Positions 46,048 through 54,455 of a stretch of 64,000 nt of DNA are shown here, piece by piece (within the stretch, counting starts at the first letter, position 1; every line of letters starts with the position of its first letter). Where the stretch lies: contig NZ_CP016359.1 of assembly GCF_001951155.1 (NCBI RefSeq), positions 575,001 through 639,000 on the forward strand, read 5' to 3'. Below the pieces are notes generated by a model. The model was not told the origin of the DNA and did no database searches. It saw only the letters and a list, made by a program, of their open reading frames with translations. The translations under genes were made by a program, and so were the position numbers. The stretch is from Christiangramia flava JLT2011. Its GTDB lineage: Bacteria; Bacteroidota; Bacteroidia; Flavobacteriales; Flavobacteriaceae.

Positions 46048-47082
46048 TTATTGTTTAAAGCTTTCAGCTTTTTCCAGAATCGCCTGGTTGATCTTTTTGA
46101 TCAGTGCCGGACCTTCATAGATAAAACCGGTATATAGCTGAACCAGGCTTGCGCCGGCATCCAGTTTTTCCAGCGCATCCTCAGCTGAATGAATCCCTCC
46201 CACCCCAATTATTGGAAATGCCTTGTTACTTTTTTCTGAAAGAAACCGAATCACTTCCGTGGCCCTTTTGGTTAGAGGCTTGCCGCTGAGTCCGCCAGTT
46301 TCATTCTTGTTTTCTGATTTCAAACCTTCCCGACTAATGGTCGTATTGGTCGCGATCACCCCGGCGATCCTGGTTTCCTGCACGATCTCGATAATGTCTA
46401 ATAACTGAGTATCGGTTAGATCTGGTGCGATTTTCAGCAGAACAGGTTTGCTTTTTGGCCTTTTTTGATTTTCCTGTTGAAGGGTGTTCAGCAATCTGGT
46501 CAAAGGTTCTTTATCCTGAAGTTCCCGAAGATTTGGCGTATTGGGCGAACTCACATTTACCACAAAATAATCTACCAGTTCAAAAAGCGCGTTGAAGCTG
46601 AAGACATAATCCTCGACCGCGCGCTCATTTGGCGTGATCTTATTTTTACCAATATTACCTCCTACCAGGACGCCGTTATTCTTCCGAAGTCGTTCCACGG
46701 TCTTTTCCACGCCTTCATTATTAAAACCCATCCTATTGATGATCGCCTGGTCTTCTTTTAATCTGAACAATCGCTTTTTGTCATTTCCCGGCTGGGGTTT
46801 TGGCGTCACGGTTCCAACTTCAATAAAACCGAATCCTAAAGAAGACAATTCCCTGTATAATTTGGCATCCTTATCGAAACCTGCTGCCAGGCCAACCGGA
46901 TTTTTGAATGTCAACCCAAAAACTTCTCTTTCCAGCCTGGGATCATTCAGCTGAAATTGCTTCTCCAGCAGTTTCGCCGCTCCAGGAATTTGAAAAATGT
47001 TTCTTAAAAAATCAAAAGTGAAATAATGGACCTTTTCGGGATCAAATTTAAAAAGCAAGGGCCTGATAAGGGATTTGTACAT
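46048..47082 (-). CDS. pyrD: Dihydroorotate dehydrogenase (quinone)
   Basis: Class 2, membrane-associated FMN enzyme of pyrimidine synthesis. The 344-residue protein has an N-terminal amphipathic membrane-binding helix region ([21 protein letters not shown]). It also has [17 protein letters not shown], the catalytic-Ser loop [40 protein letters not shown] and [39 protein letters not shown] -7-like element lies at 47106-47099 on the minus strand. Confidence 0.96.
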   Translation of the reverse strand: MYKSLIRPLLFKFDPEKVHYFTFDFLRNIFQIPGAAKLLEKQFQLNDPRLEREVFGLTFKNPVGLAAGFDKDAKLYRELSSLGFGFIEVGTVTPKPQPGNDKKRLFRLKEDQAIINRMGFNNEGVEKTVERLRKNNGVLVGGNIGKNKITPNERAVEDYVFSFNALFELVDYFVVNVSSPNTPNLRELQDKEPLTRLLNTLQQENQKRPKSKPVLLKIAPDLTDTQLLDIIEIVQETRIAGVIATNTTISREGLKSENKNETGGLSGKPLTKRATEVIRFLSEKSNKAFPIIGVGGIHSAEDALEKLDAGASLVQLYTGFIYEGPALIKKINQAILEKAESFKQ

Positions 47083-47146
47083 TTCCGTTGTGTTTTTGCA
47101 AAAGTAAAAGCTTATGGCTAAAAACTATATGAAAACTTAAAAGGTT

Positions 47147-47176
47147 TTGAGGCAGCAACCTAAATAGGTACTTTTG
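47147..47176 (+). promoter_or_regulatory. pepT promoter
   Basis: TTG (47147-47149), a 19-nt spacer and TACTTTTG (47169-47176). This leaves a leader of about 12 nt before the ATG at 47195. Confidence 0.65.
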
Positions 47177-47194
47177 AAGCAAACCTAACTAACA

Positions 47195-48436
47195 ATGACT
47201 AATAAACAGCATATCATGGACCGGTTCATCGGTTACGTGAAGATCGATACTCAAAGTGATCCTGAAAGCGAGACGACGCCAAGTACCCCCAAGCAATGGG
47301 ATCTTGCCAACAGGCTCGTGGAAGAACTGAAGCAGATCGGGATGGAAGATGTGACGATAGACGAGCACGCGTATGTGATGGCCACGCTTCCGGCAAATGT
47401 CCCGCATAAGGTACCGGTGATCGGTTTTGTTTCTCATTTTGATACGACTCCAGATTTTTCCGGAACCAACGTCAATCCTCAGATCATCGAAGATTACGAC
47501 GGAAAAGATATTGTGCTGAATGCGGAAAAGGACATCGTCCTGTCTCCTGATTATTTTGATGACCTCCTTCAGTATAAAGGCCAGACCATTATTACTACGG
47601 ATGGGAATACCTTATTGGGCGCCGATGATAAAGCCGGGATCACGGAAATTATGACCGCCATGGAATACCTGATCAATAATCCGGATATTCCGCATGGCAA
47701 AATTCGTATCTGCTTCACTCCCGATGAAGAAATTGGTCGCGGGGCGCATCAATTCGATGTTCAGAAATTTGGAGCCGAATGGGCTTACACTATGGATGGC
47801 AGCCAGATTGGCGAGCTGGAGTACGAGAATTTCAACGCCGCCGGTGCCGTGGTAAAAGTTCAAGGAAAAAGCGTCCACCCGGGCTATGCGAAAGATAAGA
47901 TGATAAACAGCATGTACATTGCTCAGGATTTCATCAACAGTCTGCCACGTTTGGAAACACCGGAACATACAGAAGGCCGTCAGGGATTTTTCCATTTAAC
48001 CTCTATTGAGGGTGATGTGGAGGAAACCAAATTACAATACATTATCAGGGATCACGATAAAACGCATTTTGAAGCGCGCAAGCAGATGATGAAAGACCTA
48101 GCCAGTGAGATCTGCTCGCAATACGATCGTGATTGCATCCAGGTAGAGATCAAAGACCAGTATTTCAACATGCGGGAAAAGGTGGAACCGGTCATGCACA
48201 TCGTTGAACTTGCCAAAGAAGCGATGGAAGCCGTTCATGTAAAACCTATCATCAAACCGATTCGCGGCGGAACAGACGGAGCCCAGCTTAGCTTCAAAGG
48301 TTTGCCATGCCCTAATATCTTCGCTGGCGGGCATAACTTCCACGGAAAATATGAATATGTACCGGTGGAAAGCATGCAGAAAGCTACCGAAGTAATCGTT
48401 AAATTAGCTGAATTAACCGCTAAAAAATACGAATAA
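47195..48436 (+). CDS. pepT: Peptidase T (tripeptide aminopeptidase)
   Basis: Zinc M20-family aminopeptidase that trims tripeptides. The 413-residue protein shows [15 protein letters not shown] (His and Asp metal ligands), [36 protein letters not shown] (catalytic Glu pair), and the dimerisation-domain [15 protein letters not shown]. Its C-terminal metal His is in [15 protein letters not shown]. Length is typical. Its TAA overlaps the ATG of the next gene (TAATG). Confidence 0.96.
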   Translation: MTNKQHIMDRFIGYVKIDTQSDPESETTPSTPKQWDLANRLVEELKQIGMEDVTIDEHAYVMATLPANVPHKVPVIGFVSHFDTTPDFSGTNVNPQIIEDYDGKDIVLNAEKDIVLSPDYFDDLLQYKGQTIITTDGNTLLGADDKAGITEIMTAMEYLINNPDIPHGKIRICFTPDEEIGRGAHQFDVQKFGAEWAYTMDGSQIGELEYENFNAAGAVVKVQGKSVHPGYAKDKMINSMYIAQDFINSLPRLETPEHTEGRQGFFHLTSIEGDVEETKLQYIIRDHDKTHFEARKQMMKDLASEICSQYDRDCIQVEIKDQYFNMREKVEPVMHIVELAKEAMEAVHVKPIIKPIRGGTDGAQLSFKGLPCPNIFAGGHNFHGKYEYVPVESMQKATEVIVKLAELTAKKYE

Positions 48437-49029
48437 TGCCTGTCAAGACCGTTGAAGAGTATATTCAAAAACACACAAAATGGGAAAAAGAACTGCTTGA
48501 ACTCCATGAAATGATGCTGACCACAGAGCTGGAACCCACTATTAAATGGGGCTCACCGGTTTACGCCCTCAATGGTAAAAATGTGGTAGGACTCAGCGGA
48601 TTCAAAAATCACTACGGTCTCTGGTTCTTCAATGGCGCGTTGCTGAAAGAGCATACCGCCATGCTCGTGAACGCCCAGGAAGGAAAGACCAAAGCGATGA
48701 GACAGATCAGGCTTACAGCAGAGGACGAACTGAATACTTCCCGGCTTTTACCCTATGTCCGGGAAGCGATCCAGAACCAGAAAGAAGGTAAGGAGATCAA
48801 AGCCAATACCAGTAAGAAACTAGTCATCCCGGAAGAATTCGGAAAAATGTTACGGGTAGACGACGAGCTCAAACAGGCTTTCGAAAAGCTCACTCGGGGA
48901 AAACAGCGGGAATATGCCGATTATATTTCCGAAGCCAAGCAGGAAAAGACCAAACTCTCCCGGCTGGAAAAGATTATCCCCATGATCAAGGCTGGCGGCG
49001 GACTCCACGATAAATACAAGAATTGTTAA
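48436..49029 (+). CDS. YdeI/OmpD-associated-family (DUF1801-containing) protein
   Basis: A 197-residue cytoplasmic protein with an N-terminal DUF1801 fold (VEEYIQKHTKWEKELLELHEMM, PTIKWGSPVYALNGKNVVGLSGFKNHYGLWFFNGALL) and a C-terminal YdeI/OmpD-associated helical tail (LTRGKQREYADYISEAKQEKTKLSRLEKIIPMIKAG). Function is unknown, though proteins of this type are sometimes linked to iron or phosphate stress. Translationally coupled to pepT by a 1-bp overlap. Confidence 0.88.
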   Translation: MPVKTVEEYIQKHTKWEKELLELHEMMLTTELEPTIKWGSPVYALNGKNVVGLSGFKNHYGLWFFNGALLKEHTAMLVNAQEGKTKAMRQIRLTAEDELNTSRLLPYVREAIQNQKEGKEIKANTSKKLVIPEEFGKMLRVDDELKQAFEKLTRGKQREYADYISEAKQEKTKLSRLEKIIPMIKAGGGLHDKYKNC

Positions 49030-49032
49030 ATA

Positions 49033-49060
49033 AAAAAAGCAGCCAAATGGCTGCTTTTTT
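49033..49060. terminator. Bidirectional terminator
   Basis: A 12-bp stem AAAAAAGCAGCC/GGCTGCTTTTTT with loop AAAT separates the pepT operon and the convergent nusB-DUF1573-yajC operon. Confidence 0.92.
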
Positions 49061-49081
49061 TAGACATAAATGCCTGTTAAA

Positions 49082-49372
49082 TTATTTTGCCTTGACAGGC
49101 TCATTCAGCTTCTGGCTCATTTCCATAGAAATGGAAGAACGATCAAAAGTGATTTTCCCTGCTCCGGTTTCAATGATTACTGAATTGTTTTTTTCGCTAA
49201 AGTCCACAATCTTACCGTGCATTCCGCTTTTGGTGATCACGCGATCCCCTCTTTTCAGCTCACTGGCAAACTGTTTTTCCTGTTTAGCTTTTTTCATTTG
49301 CGGGCGTATCATAAAAAAATACACGACCACAAACATTAAAATAATTGGCGCAAACTGCGTGAGTTGTTCCAT
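49082..49372 (-). CDS. yajC: Preprotein translocase accessory subunit YajC
   Basis: A 96-residue single-span membrane protein that associates with SecDF-YidC. It has an N-terminal helix (FAPIILMFVVVYFFMIRPQMKKAKQEKQF; the RPQ.KK junction is diagnostic) and a small cytoplasmic beta domain (LKRGDRVITKSGMHGKIVDF). Third gene of nusB-DUF1573-yajC, 8 bp after DUF1573, an order conserved in Bacteroidota. Confidence 0.96.
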   Translation of the reverse strand: MEQLTQFAPIILMFVVVYFFMIRPQMKKAKQEKQFASELKRGDRVITKSGMHGKIVDFSEKNNSVIIETGAGKITFDRSSISMEMSQKLNEPVKAK

Positions 49373-49380
49373 AAATAAAT

Positions 49381-49842
49381 TTAGCTGTTTGTATCTTCAG
49401 TAGCCTTTACGTTGGCTTTAATTCGAATTTGTTCTTTTCCAGTTTCCGTATTGGCAGTAACAGTTACGGTTTTGGTAACCTGGCCGTTTCCTGAACCATT
49501 GTACTTCACTAGCAATTCTCCTGAATCACCTGGCTGAATGGTTTCATTCTTAGGATATGTAGGAATGGTACAACCACAAGAACTGGTCGCGTTGGTGATA
49601 ACCAATGGCGCTTTCCCGGTGTTGGTGAATTTGAAAGTATGCTCAACCGCAGTTCCTTTTTCGATCTCTCCGAAGTCAAATTCAGTTTCGTCAAATTGGA
49701 TCTCTGGATAAACGGTTGCCTGCGCATCACGTTCAGCCGCGGTTTCCACGTTTTCAGCTTTTACTTTATCTGAGGCATTATCCTTACATCCGGTAAACAG
49801 CATTGCCCCTACTGCCGCAAACATTAAAATTGCTTTTTTCAT
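49381..49842 (-). CDS. DUF1573 lipoprotein
   Basis: A 153-residue lipoprotein (MKKAILMFAAVGAMLFTGCK, lipobox FTGC). The Ig-like DUF1573 domain is visible (EFDFGEIEKGTAVEHTFKFTNTGKAPLVI, SSCGCTIPTYPKNETIQPGDSGELLVKYN). The CGC motif is typical of the family and may bind metal. Function is unknown. It lies between nusB and yajC. Confidence 0.93.
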   Translation of the reverse strand: MKKAILMFAAVGAMLFTGCKDNASDKVKAENVETAAERDAQATVYPEIQFDETEFDFGEIEKGTAVEHTFKFTNTGKAPLVITNATSSCGCTIPTYPKNETIQPGDSGELLVKYNGSGNGQVTKTVTVTANTETGKEQIRIKANVKATEDTNS

Positions 49843-49893
49843 GGTGAAGTTGTTTTTTGAATTTTAAAGGTTAAAATTACTAAATTTTCTTTA

Positions 49894-50838
49894 CTACATC
49901 AGGCCCCGGCCCATTTTATTTAATTTATTCTCCGTTTGGTATTCCTTAGAGAGTTTATCCAGTACTCCATTGATAAAAATGCTACTTTTTGGAGTGCTGT
50001 ATTCCTTCGCGATCTCAAGGTATTCGTTGATGGTCACCTTTACGGGAATACTCGGGAAATTAAGAAATTCACAGATCGCCATTTTAATGAGGATCATGTC
50101 AACCTCTGCGATACGATCTTTATCCCAGTTCGGTGTTTTCCCCAGCATTTCTTCGGAAAGTTCCTCGTCGTTCAGGTATGTTTTTCTGAAAAGTTTCTTG
50201 GCAAATTCCTTGTCATCCTCACTCTTAAAAAGTTTCGCGATCTTCTTTTCCTTTCCGGTCTTTTCCTTGAGCTTCTGAAGTAATTTCAGAATTGCAGTAT
50301 TGACCAAAGGAAGGTCGTCTACCCAGGTTAATTTTCGATCCTCCAGATAATCATAGAGTTTATCGTTCGGTGCAATGATCTCCTTGAAAATATCGATGAT
50401 AAAGTTCTTATCTTCCTTGAAATCATTCTCCCTGGTGCTCATATAGTCTTCGTAAAGCAGGCTGCTTCGAATCTCGTTCCAGATGATCGCCACATATTCG
50501 TCATCCTGCTTCCACTGGTTGACCTTGTGCTTTTCTAACGCATTTTGTAAACTCTCATTTTCATTGAGAATCTCAAAAATCGCATTATCAATAAATTTCC
50601 TGTTCGGATTTTTTTCCTCGCTGGTCGCAAGGTGTTTTTTCTGGGATTTTTCCAGGTATTCTACAGCATGTTCCCTGATCTCGGTAATTAGACTTAATTG
50701 CAGAAGAAACAGATCATACATTTCTTCCATGCTTTTCATCAGGAATTTCTCCTCGGTATTCAGATTATCATTCTGGCTTTGGTTGAATGCATATAAAGAC
50801 TGCATTGCTTTAACCCTGATATGTCTTCGTGTCAACAT
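49894..50838 (-). CDS. nusB: Transcription antitermination factor NusB (extended Bacteroidota form)
   Basis: Binds boxA RNA with NusE in rRNA antitermination. At 314 residues it is about twice the length of E. coli NusB, as usual in Bacteroidota. It starts MLTRRHIRVKAMQSLYAF like the canonical N-terminus, then has a long charged helical insert (about 30-190). The typical C-terminal NusB helices follow (DRIAEVDMILIKMAICEFLNFPSIPVKVTINEYLEIAKEYS, SSIFINGVLDKLSKEY). First gene of its operon. Confidence 0.95.
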   Translation of the reverse strand: MLTRRHIRVKAMQSLYAFNQSQNDNLNTEEKFLMKSMEEMYDLFLLQLSLITEIREHAVEYLEKSQKKHLATSEEKNPNRKFIDNAIFEILNENESLQNALEKHKVNQWKQDDEYVAIIWNEIRSSLLYEDYMSTRENDFKEDKNFIIDIFKEIIAPNDKLYDYLEDRKLTWVDDLPLVNTAILKLLQKLKEKTGKEKKIAKLFKSEDDKEFAKKLFRKTYLNDEELSEEMLGKTPNWDKDRIAEVDMILIKMAICEFLNFPSIPVKVTINEYLEIAKEYSTPKSSIFINGVLDKLSKEYQTENKLNKMGRGLM

Positions 50839-50920
50839 AGCTGTAAAAGAACTTTTGAAAAATTAAGGGCGAAAGTACTAAACTTCCGCCCTGCAAAAAT
50901 ATCTAATAAATTAGAACTGC

Positions 50921-52024
50921 CTAGTTCAAATTCTGATTTTTTCTATCCGAAATTCGTTGCTTGGCGATCTGCAAGGCAGCAAAATGAGTCGTAATATCAT
51001 CAGTTTTGGCCTTTTCCAGAATGCGCAAAGTTGTATTGTAAATATTTTCGGTCTTTCTCATGATCTCCTGACGATCATAATTTTCCAGTTCGGCATACAC
51101 ATTAATGATCCCACCGGCGTTGATCAGAAAATCCGGAGCGTAAACAATTCCTCTCTTCTGAAGCGTTTCCCCATGAGCCAGTTCATTGGAAAGCTGGTTA
51201 TTGGCAGCTCCAGCAATAATATCAACCTGCAAACGATCGATAGTATTGTCATTAATGGTAGCACCTAAAGCACATGGAGCGTAAATATCCACATCAGCTG
51301 CGTAAATATCACCCTGATCGAAGATTTTTGCACCATACTTCTTACTTACTTCTTCCAGGCGATCTTCGTTGATATCGGTAATAAAAACTTCAGCTCCATC
51401 TTCCCGAAGATATTCTACCAGGGTTTCCCCAACATGGCCAATTCCCTGCACCAGTACTTTCTTGCCTTCCAGATCATCGCTTCCGTATTTGAATTTAGCC
51501 GAAGCTTTCATTCCCATAAAAACACCATAAGCCGTGATCGGGGAAGGGTTTCCTGCACCACCCTTTGATTCGGAAATTCCGGTAACATAAGGTGTCACTT
51601 CGCGAACCGTATCCATATCGGCAGTTTCCATTCCTACATCTTCCGCAGTAATGTATTTCCCGCCAAGAGAATGCACGAATTCTCCAAATTTCTTCATCAA
51701 CTCCGGAGTCTTGTCTTTCTTGGCATCACCAATAATTACGGCTTTCCCCCCACCAAGGTTCAAACCGGTGATGGCACTTTTGAAAGTCATCCCTCGCGAT
51801 AACCTCAGCACATCGTTCAATGCCTCCCATTCGCTGGTATAATTCCACATTCTGGTACCGCCCAGAGCAGGCCCTAAAACCGTATTATGAATACCGATTA
51901 TTGCCTTTAAACCTGTATCTTTGTCGTTGCAAAAAACGATTTGCTCGTGATCATCAAAAGACACCTGACCAAATACAGGAGCTGATTTTTTTAATTCGTT
52001 TGCGTTTAAAACGTCAACTTGCAT
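50921..52024 (-). CDS. Glu/Leu/Phe/Val dehydrogenase
   Basis: A 367-residue NAD-dependent amino-acid dehydrogenase, most like leucine dehydrogenase in length and motifs. It contains the substrate region GPALGGTRMWNYTSEWEALNDVLRLSRGMTFKSAITGLNLGGGKAVI (catalytic Lys in GLNLGGGK), the Asp in ITAEDVGMETADMDTV, and the Rossmann motif VLVQGIGHVGETLVEYL. It oxidatively deaminates branched-chain amino acids, consistent with the HMG-CoA lyase gene nearby. A hairpin occupies its leader (52049-52073), and a TATTTTTG -7-like element lies at 52085-52078. Confidence 0.92.
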   Translation of the reverse strand: MQVDVLNANELKKSAPVFGQVSFDDHEQIVFCNDKDTGLKAIIGIHNTVLGPALGGTRMWNYTSEWEALNDVLRLSRGMTFKSAITGLNLGGGKAVIIGDAKKDKTPELMKKFGEFVHSLGGKYITAEDVGMETADMDTVREVTPYVTGISESKGGAGNPSPITAYGVFMGMKASAKFKYGSDDLEGKKVLVQGIGHVGETLVEYLREDGAEVFITDINEDRLEEVSKKYGAKIFDQGDIYAADVDIYAPCALGATINDNTIDRLQVDIIAGAANNQLSNELAHGETLQKRGIVYAPDFLINAGGIINVYAELENYDRQEIMRKTENIYNTTLRILEKAKTDDITTHFAALQIAKQRISDRKNQNLN

Positions 52025-52155
52025 AATTGTTGAAATTTAAAGTTTTTTAGATTTTGAAAACCTTCAAAAATCTGGCGCAAAAATAGTAAATATTTAAAAA
52101 TTAGCATTTAAAAGGTGTTAAATTAAAAGATCCTCAAAAAATTGCCTTTTCAAAT

Positions 52156-53913
52156 ATGAAAAACCTTCGCCATCTCAATAAGCTTTTTTTAAAATATAAA
52201 TGGAAATTATTGCTGGGACTCGTCATCACGATCGCTGCCCGGATCTTTGCCATTTATTATGTTCCGCTGATCGGGAAAAGCACTGTCATCATTGAAAAAT
52301 ACCTGAATGGAAAAATTACAGACCTGGATTATGTGAAAAACCAGCTGATGTGGAATATCCTGCTCATCGTTGGAACCACGCTGGTAGCTGCTTTTTTTAC
52401 ATTTTTGATGAGACAGACATTTATCGTGGTTTCCAGGCATATGGAATATGACCTGAAAAACGAGGTTTATGAACATTATCAAAATCTCTCGCTGAATTTT
52501 TATAAAAAGAACCGGACGGGAGACCTTATGAACAGGATCAGCGAGGATGTTTCCAAAGTACGAATGTACCTGGGCCCGGCGATCATGTATAGCGTCACAA
52601 CCTTTGCCTCTACCGCCATTACACTGATCTTCATGATCCGTTCGGCACCCATCCTGACCTTATATACGGTAATTCCATTGCCGATTCTGGCCTTTTCGAT
52701 CTATAAACTCAGTGTGGCGATCCATAAACGCAGTACGGTCGTTCAACAATATCTTTCCAAACTCAACACCTTTACCCAGGAAAGTTTCAGCGGGATCGCG
52801 GTGATCAAATCCTACGGACTCGAATCGCACACCAACCACAATTTCCACGAACTGAGTAATGGAAGCCGTGATAAGAATATTGACCTCGTGAAAGTTCAGG
52901 CCTTTTTCTTCCCGCTGATGGTTCTGTTAATCGGGATAAGCAATATTCTCGTTATATATATAGGAGGAAGAAGGATTATTTCTGGAGAGATCGCCAATAT
53001 TGATGTCCTGGTGGAGTTCATTTTGTATGTGAACATGCTCACGTGGCCAGTGGCTTCCATTGGTTGGGTAACTTCGCTGGTACAACAGGCTGAAGCCTCA
53101 CAGGAACGTATCAATGAGTTTCTGAGTGTCCAACCGGAGATTACGAGCCCTAAACAGGAACCGGATACAATTAACGGTGAAATCAGCTTTAAGCATGTTA
53201 CTTTCACGTACGACGACACGAATATTACTGCTTTGAAAGACGTTTCCTTCGACGTCAAAAAAGGAGAAACTTTGGCCATAATTGGGAAAACCGGATCTGG
53301 AAAATCCACGATCCTGGAATTGATCGGAAGATTATACGATATTGAACAGGGTGAGATCCTGATTGATCAAACCAATATCCAGCAGCTGAACCTGGAAAGC
53401 CTCCGTCAAAGTATTGGGTATGTTCCGCAGGATGCCTTCCTTTTTAGCGATTCCATCCGTAACAATATCAACTTCGGAAAAACCGATGCCACGGAAGAAG
53501 AGATCATACAGGCTGCGAAAAATGCGTCGGTACATAAGAATATCATGAATTTCAGCAAAGCTTATGATACGGTGTTGGGGGAACGTGGGATCACACTTTC
53601 CGGAGGACAGAAGCAGCGAGTAAGCATTGCCAGGGCTATCATTCATGACCCTGAAATTTTGCTTTTTGACGACTGCCTTTCCGCGGTAGATACCGAAACT
53701 GAAGAAGAGATCCTGAACAACCTGTTCGAGATCACCAGGAATAAAACGACCATTATTGTTAGTCACCGAATTTCTTCCGCTAAAAATGCCGATAAAATCA
53801 TCATTCTCGAAGACGGAAAGATCATTCAACAGGGCACTCACCTGCAATTATTGAAACAAGATGGATATTACAAGGAGCTCTATGCAAAACAGTTAAATGA
53901 AAAAGAAATGTGA
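52156..53913 (+). CDS. ABC transporter, fused permease-ATPase (exporter type)
   Basis: A 585-residue half-transporter. It has a six-helix membrane domain (about 15-310; WKLLLGLVITIAARIFAIYYV, IMWNILLIVGTTLVAAFFTFL-type segments) and an ATPase domain with Walker A GKTGSGKST, Q-loop YVPQDAF and signature LSGGQKQRVSIARA. Walker B is ILLFDD, followed by CLSAVD; the H-loop is IVSHRISS. The catalytic Glu after Walker B is Asp here, as in MdlA/BmrC-type subunits that pair with a second half-transporter, yet no partner gene is adjacent. Substrate unknown. Confidence 0.93.
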   Translation: MKNLRHLNKLFLKYKWKLLLGLVITIAARIFAIYYVPLIGKSTVIIEKYLNGKITDLDYVKNQLMWNILLIVGTTLVAAFFTFLMRQTFIVVSRHMEYDLKNEVYEHYQNLSLNFYKKNRTGDLMNRISEDVSKVRMYLGPAIMYSVTTFASTAITLIFMIRSAPILTLYTVIPLPILAFSIYKLSVAIHKRSTVVQQYLSKLNTFTQESFSGIAVIKSYGLESHTNHNFHELSNGSRDKNIDLVKVQAFFFPLMVLLIGISNILVIYIGGRRIISGEIANIDVLVEFILYVNMLTWPVASIGWVTSLVQQAEASQERINEFLSVQPEITSPKQEPDTINGEISFKHVTFTYDDTNITALKDVSFDVKKGETLAIIGKTGSGKSTILELIGRLYDIEQGEILIDQTNIQQLNLESLRQSIGYVPQDAFLFSDSIRNNINFGKTDATEEEIIQAAKNASVHKNIMNFSKAYDTVLGERGITLSGGQKQRVSIARAIIHDPEILLFDDCLSAVDTETEEEILNNLFEITRNKTTIIVSHRISSAKNADKIIILEDGKIIQQGTHLQLLKQDGYYKELYAKQLNEKEM

Positions 53914-53986
53914 AAATTTTTTGTTAGATGTTAAAAATTTTTAGATTTTTGAGCTCAACAAAACAAACCATTAAAGAATCAATTTT

Positions 53987-54373
53987 ATGAGCGACAAGGG
54001 AATGATGGAGAAAGAAGAAATATTCTCTAAAGTTTTAAGAGCGGGAAGAAGAACCTATTTTTTTGATGTGCGATCAACCCGTGCCGACGATTATTACTTA
54101 ACCATTACGGAAAGTAAGAAGTTCACAAATGACGACGGTTCTTTCTATTACAAAAAGCACAAGATCTATTTGTACAAAGAAGATTTTGACGGATTTAGAG
54201 AAATTCTGGAAGAAATGACCAACTACATCATCAATGAAAAAGGTGAGGAAGTGATCAGTGAGCGCCATCAAAAAGATTTTAAGAAGGAATATGAGAACGA
54301 TTTCGAGCAGGAAGCTGCTGTTACCGGCTCTAATCCTGATAAGTTTACCGATGTTAGCTTTGACGATATTTAA
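53987..54373 (+). CDS. PUR-family nucleic-acid-binding protein (DUF3276)
   Basis: A 128-residue protein with one PUR repeat: EEIFSKVLRAGRRTYFFDVRSTRADDYYLTITESKK and FYYKKHKIYLYKEDFDGFREILEEM. The C-terminal tail is acidic. Bacterial PUR proteins bind single-stranded DNA/RNA as dimers; DUF3276 is the Bacteroidota branch. The start could be either 53987 or the Met at residue 5 or 6. Followed by a terminator. Confidence 0.93.
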   Translation: MSDKGMMEKEEIFSKVLRAGRRTYFFDVRSTRADDYYLTITESKKFTNDDGSFYYKKHKIYLYKEDFDGFREILEEMTNYIINEKGEEVISERHQKDFKKEYENDFEQEAAVTGSNPDKFTDVSFDDI

Positions 54374-54398
54374 ATTTTGATCTTAGTATATTGAAAAG

Positions 54399-54421
54399 AC
54401 CGTCCTCCAAAAAAGGGCGGT
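54399..54421 (+). terminator. Intrinsic terminator of the PUR gene
   Basis: An 8-bp stem ACCGTCCT/AGGGCGGT (one G-U) followed by TTTTTTT. Confidence 0.85.
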
Positions 54422-54455
54422 TTTTTTATATTTAGACTTTCGAAAATCTCTGGAC

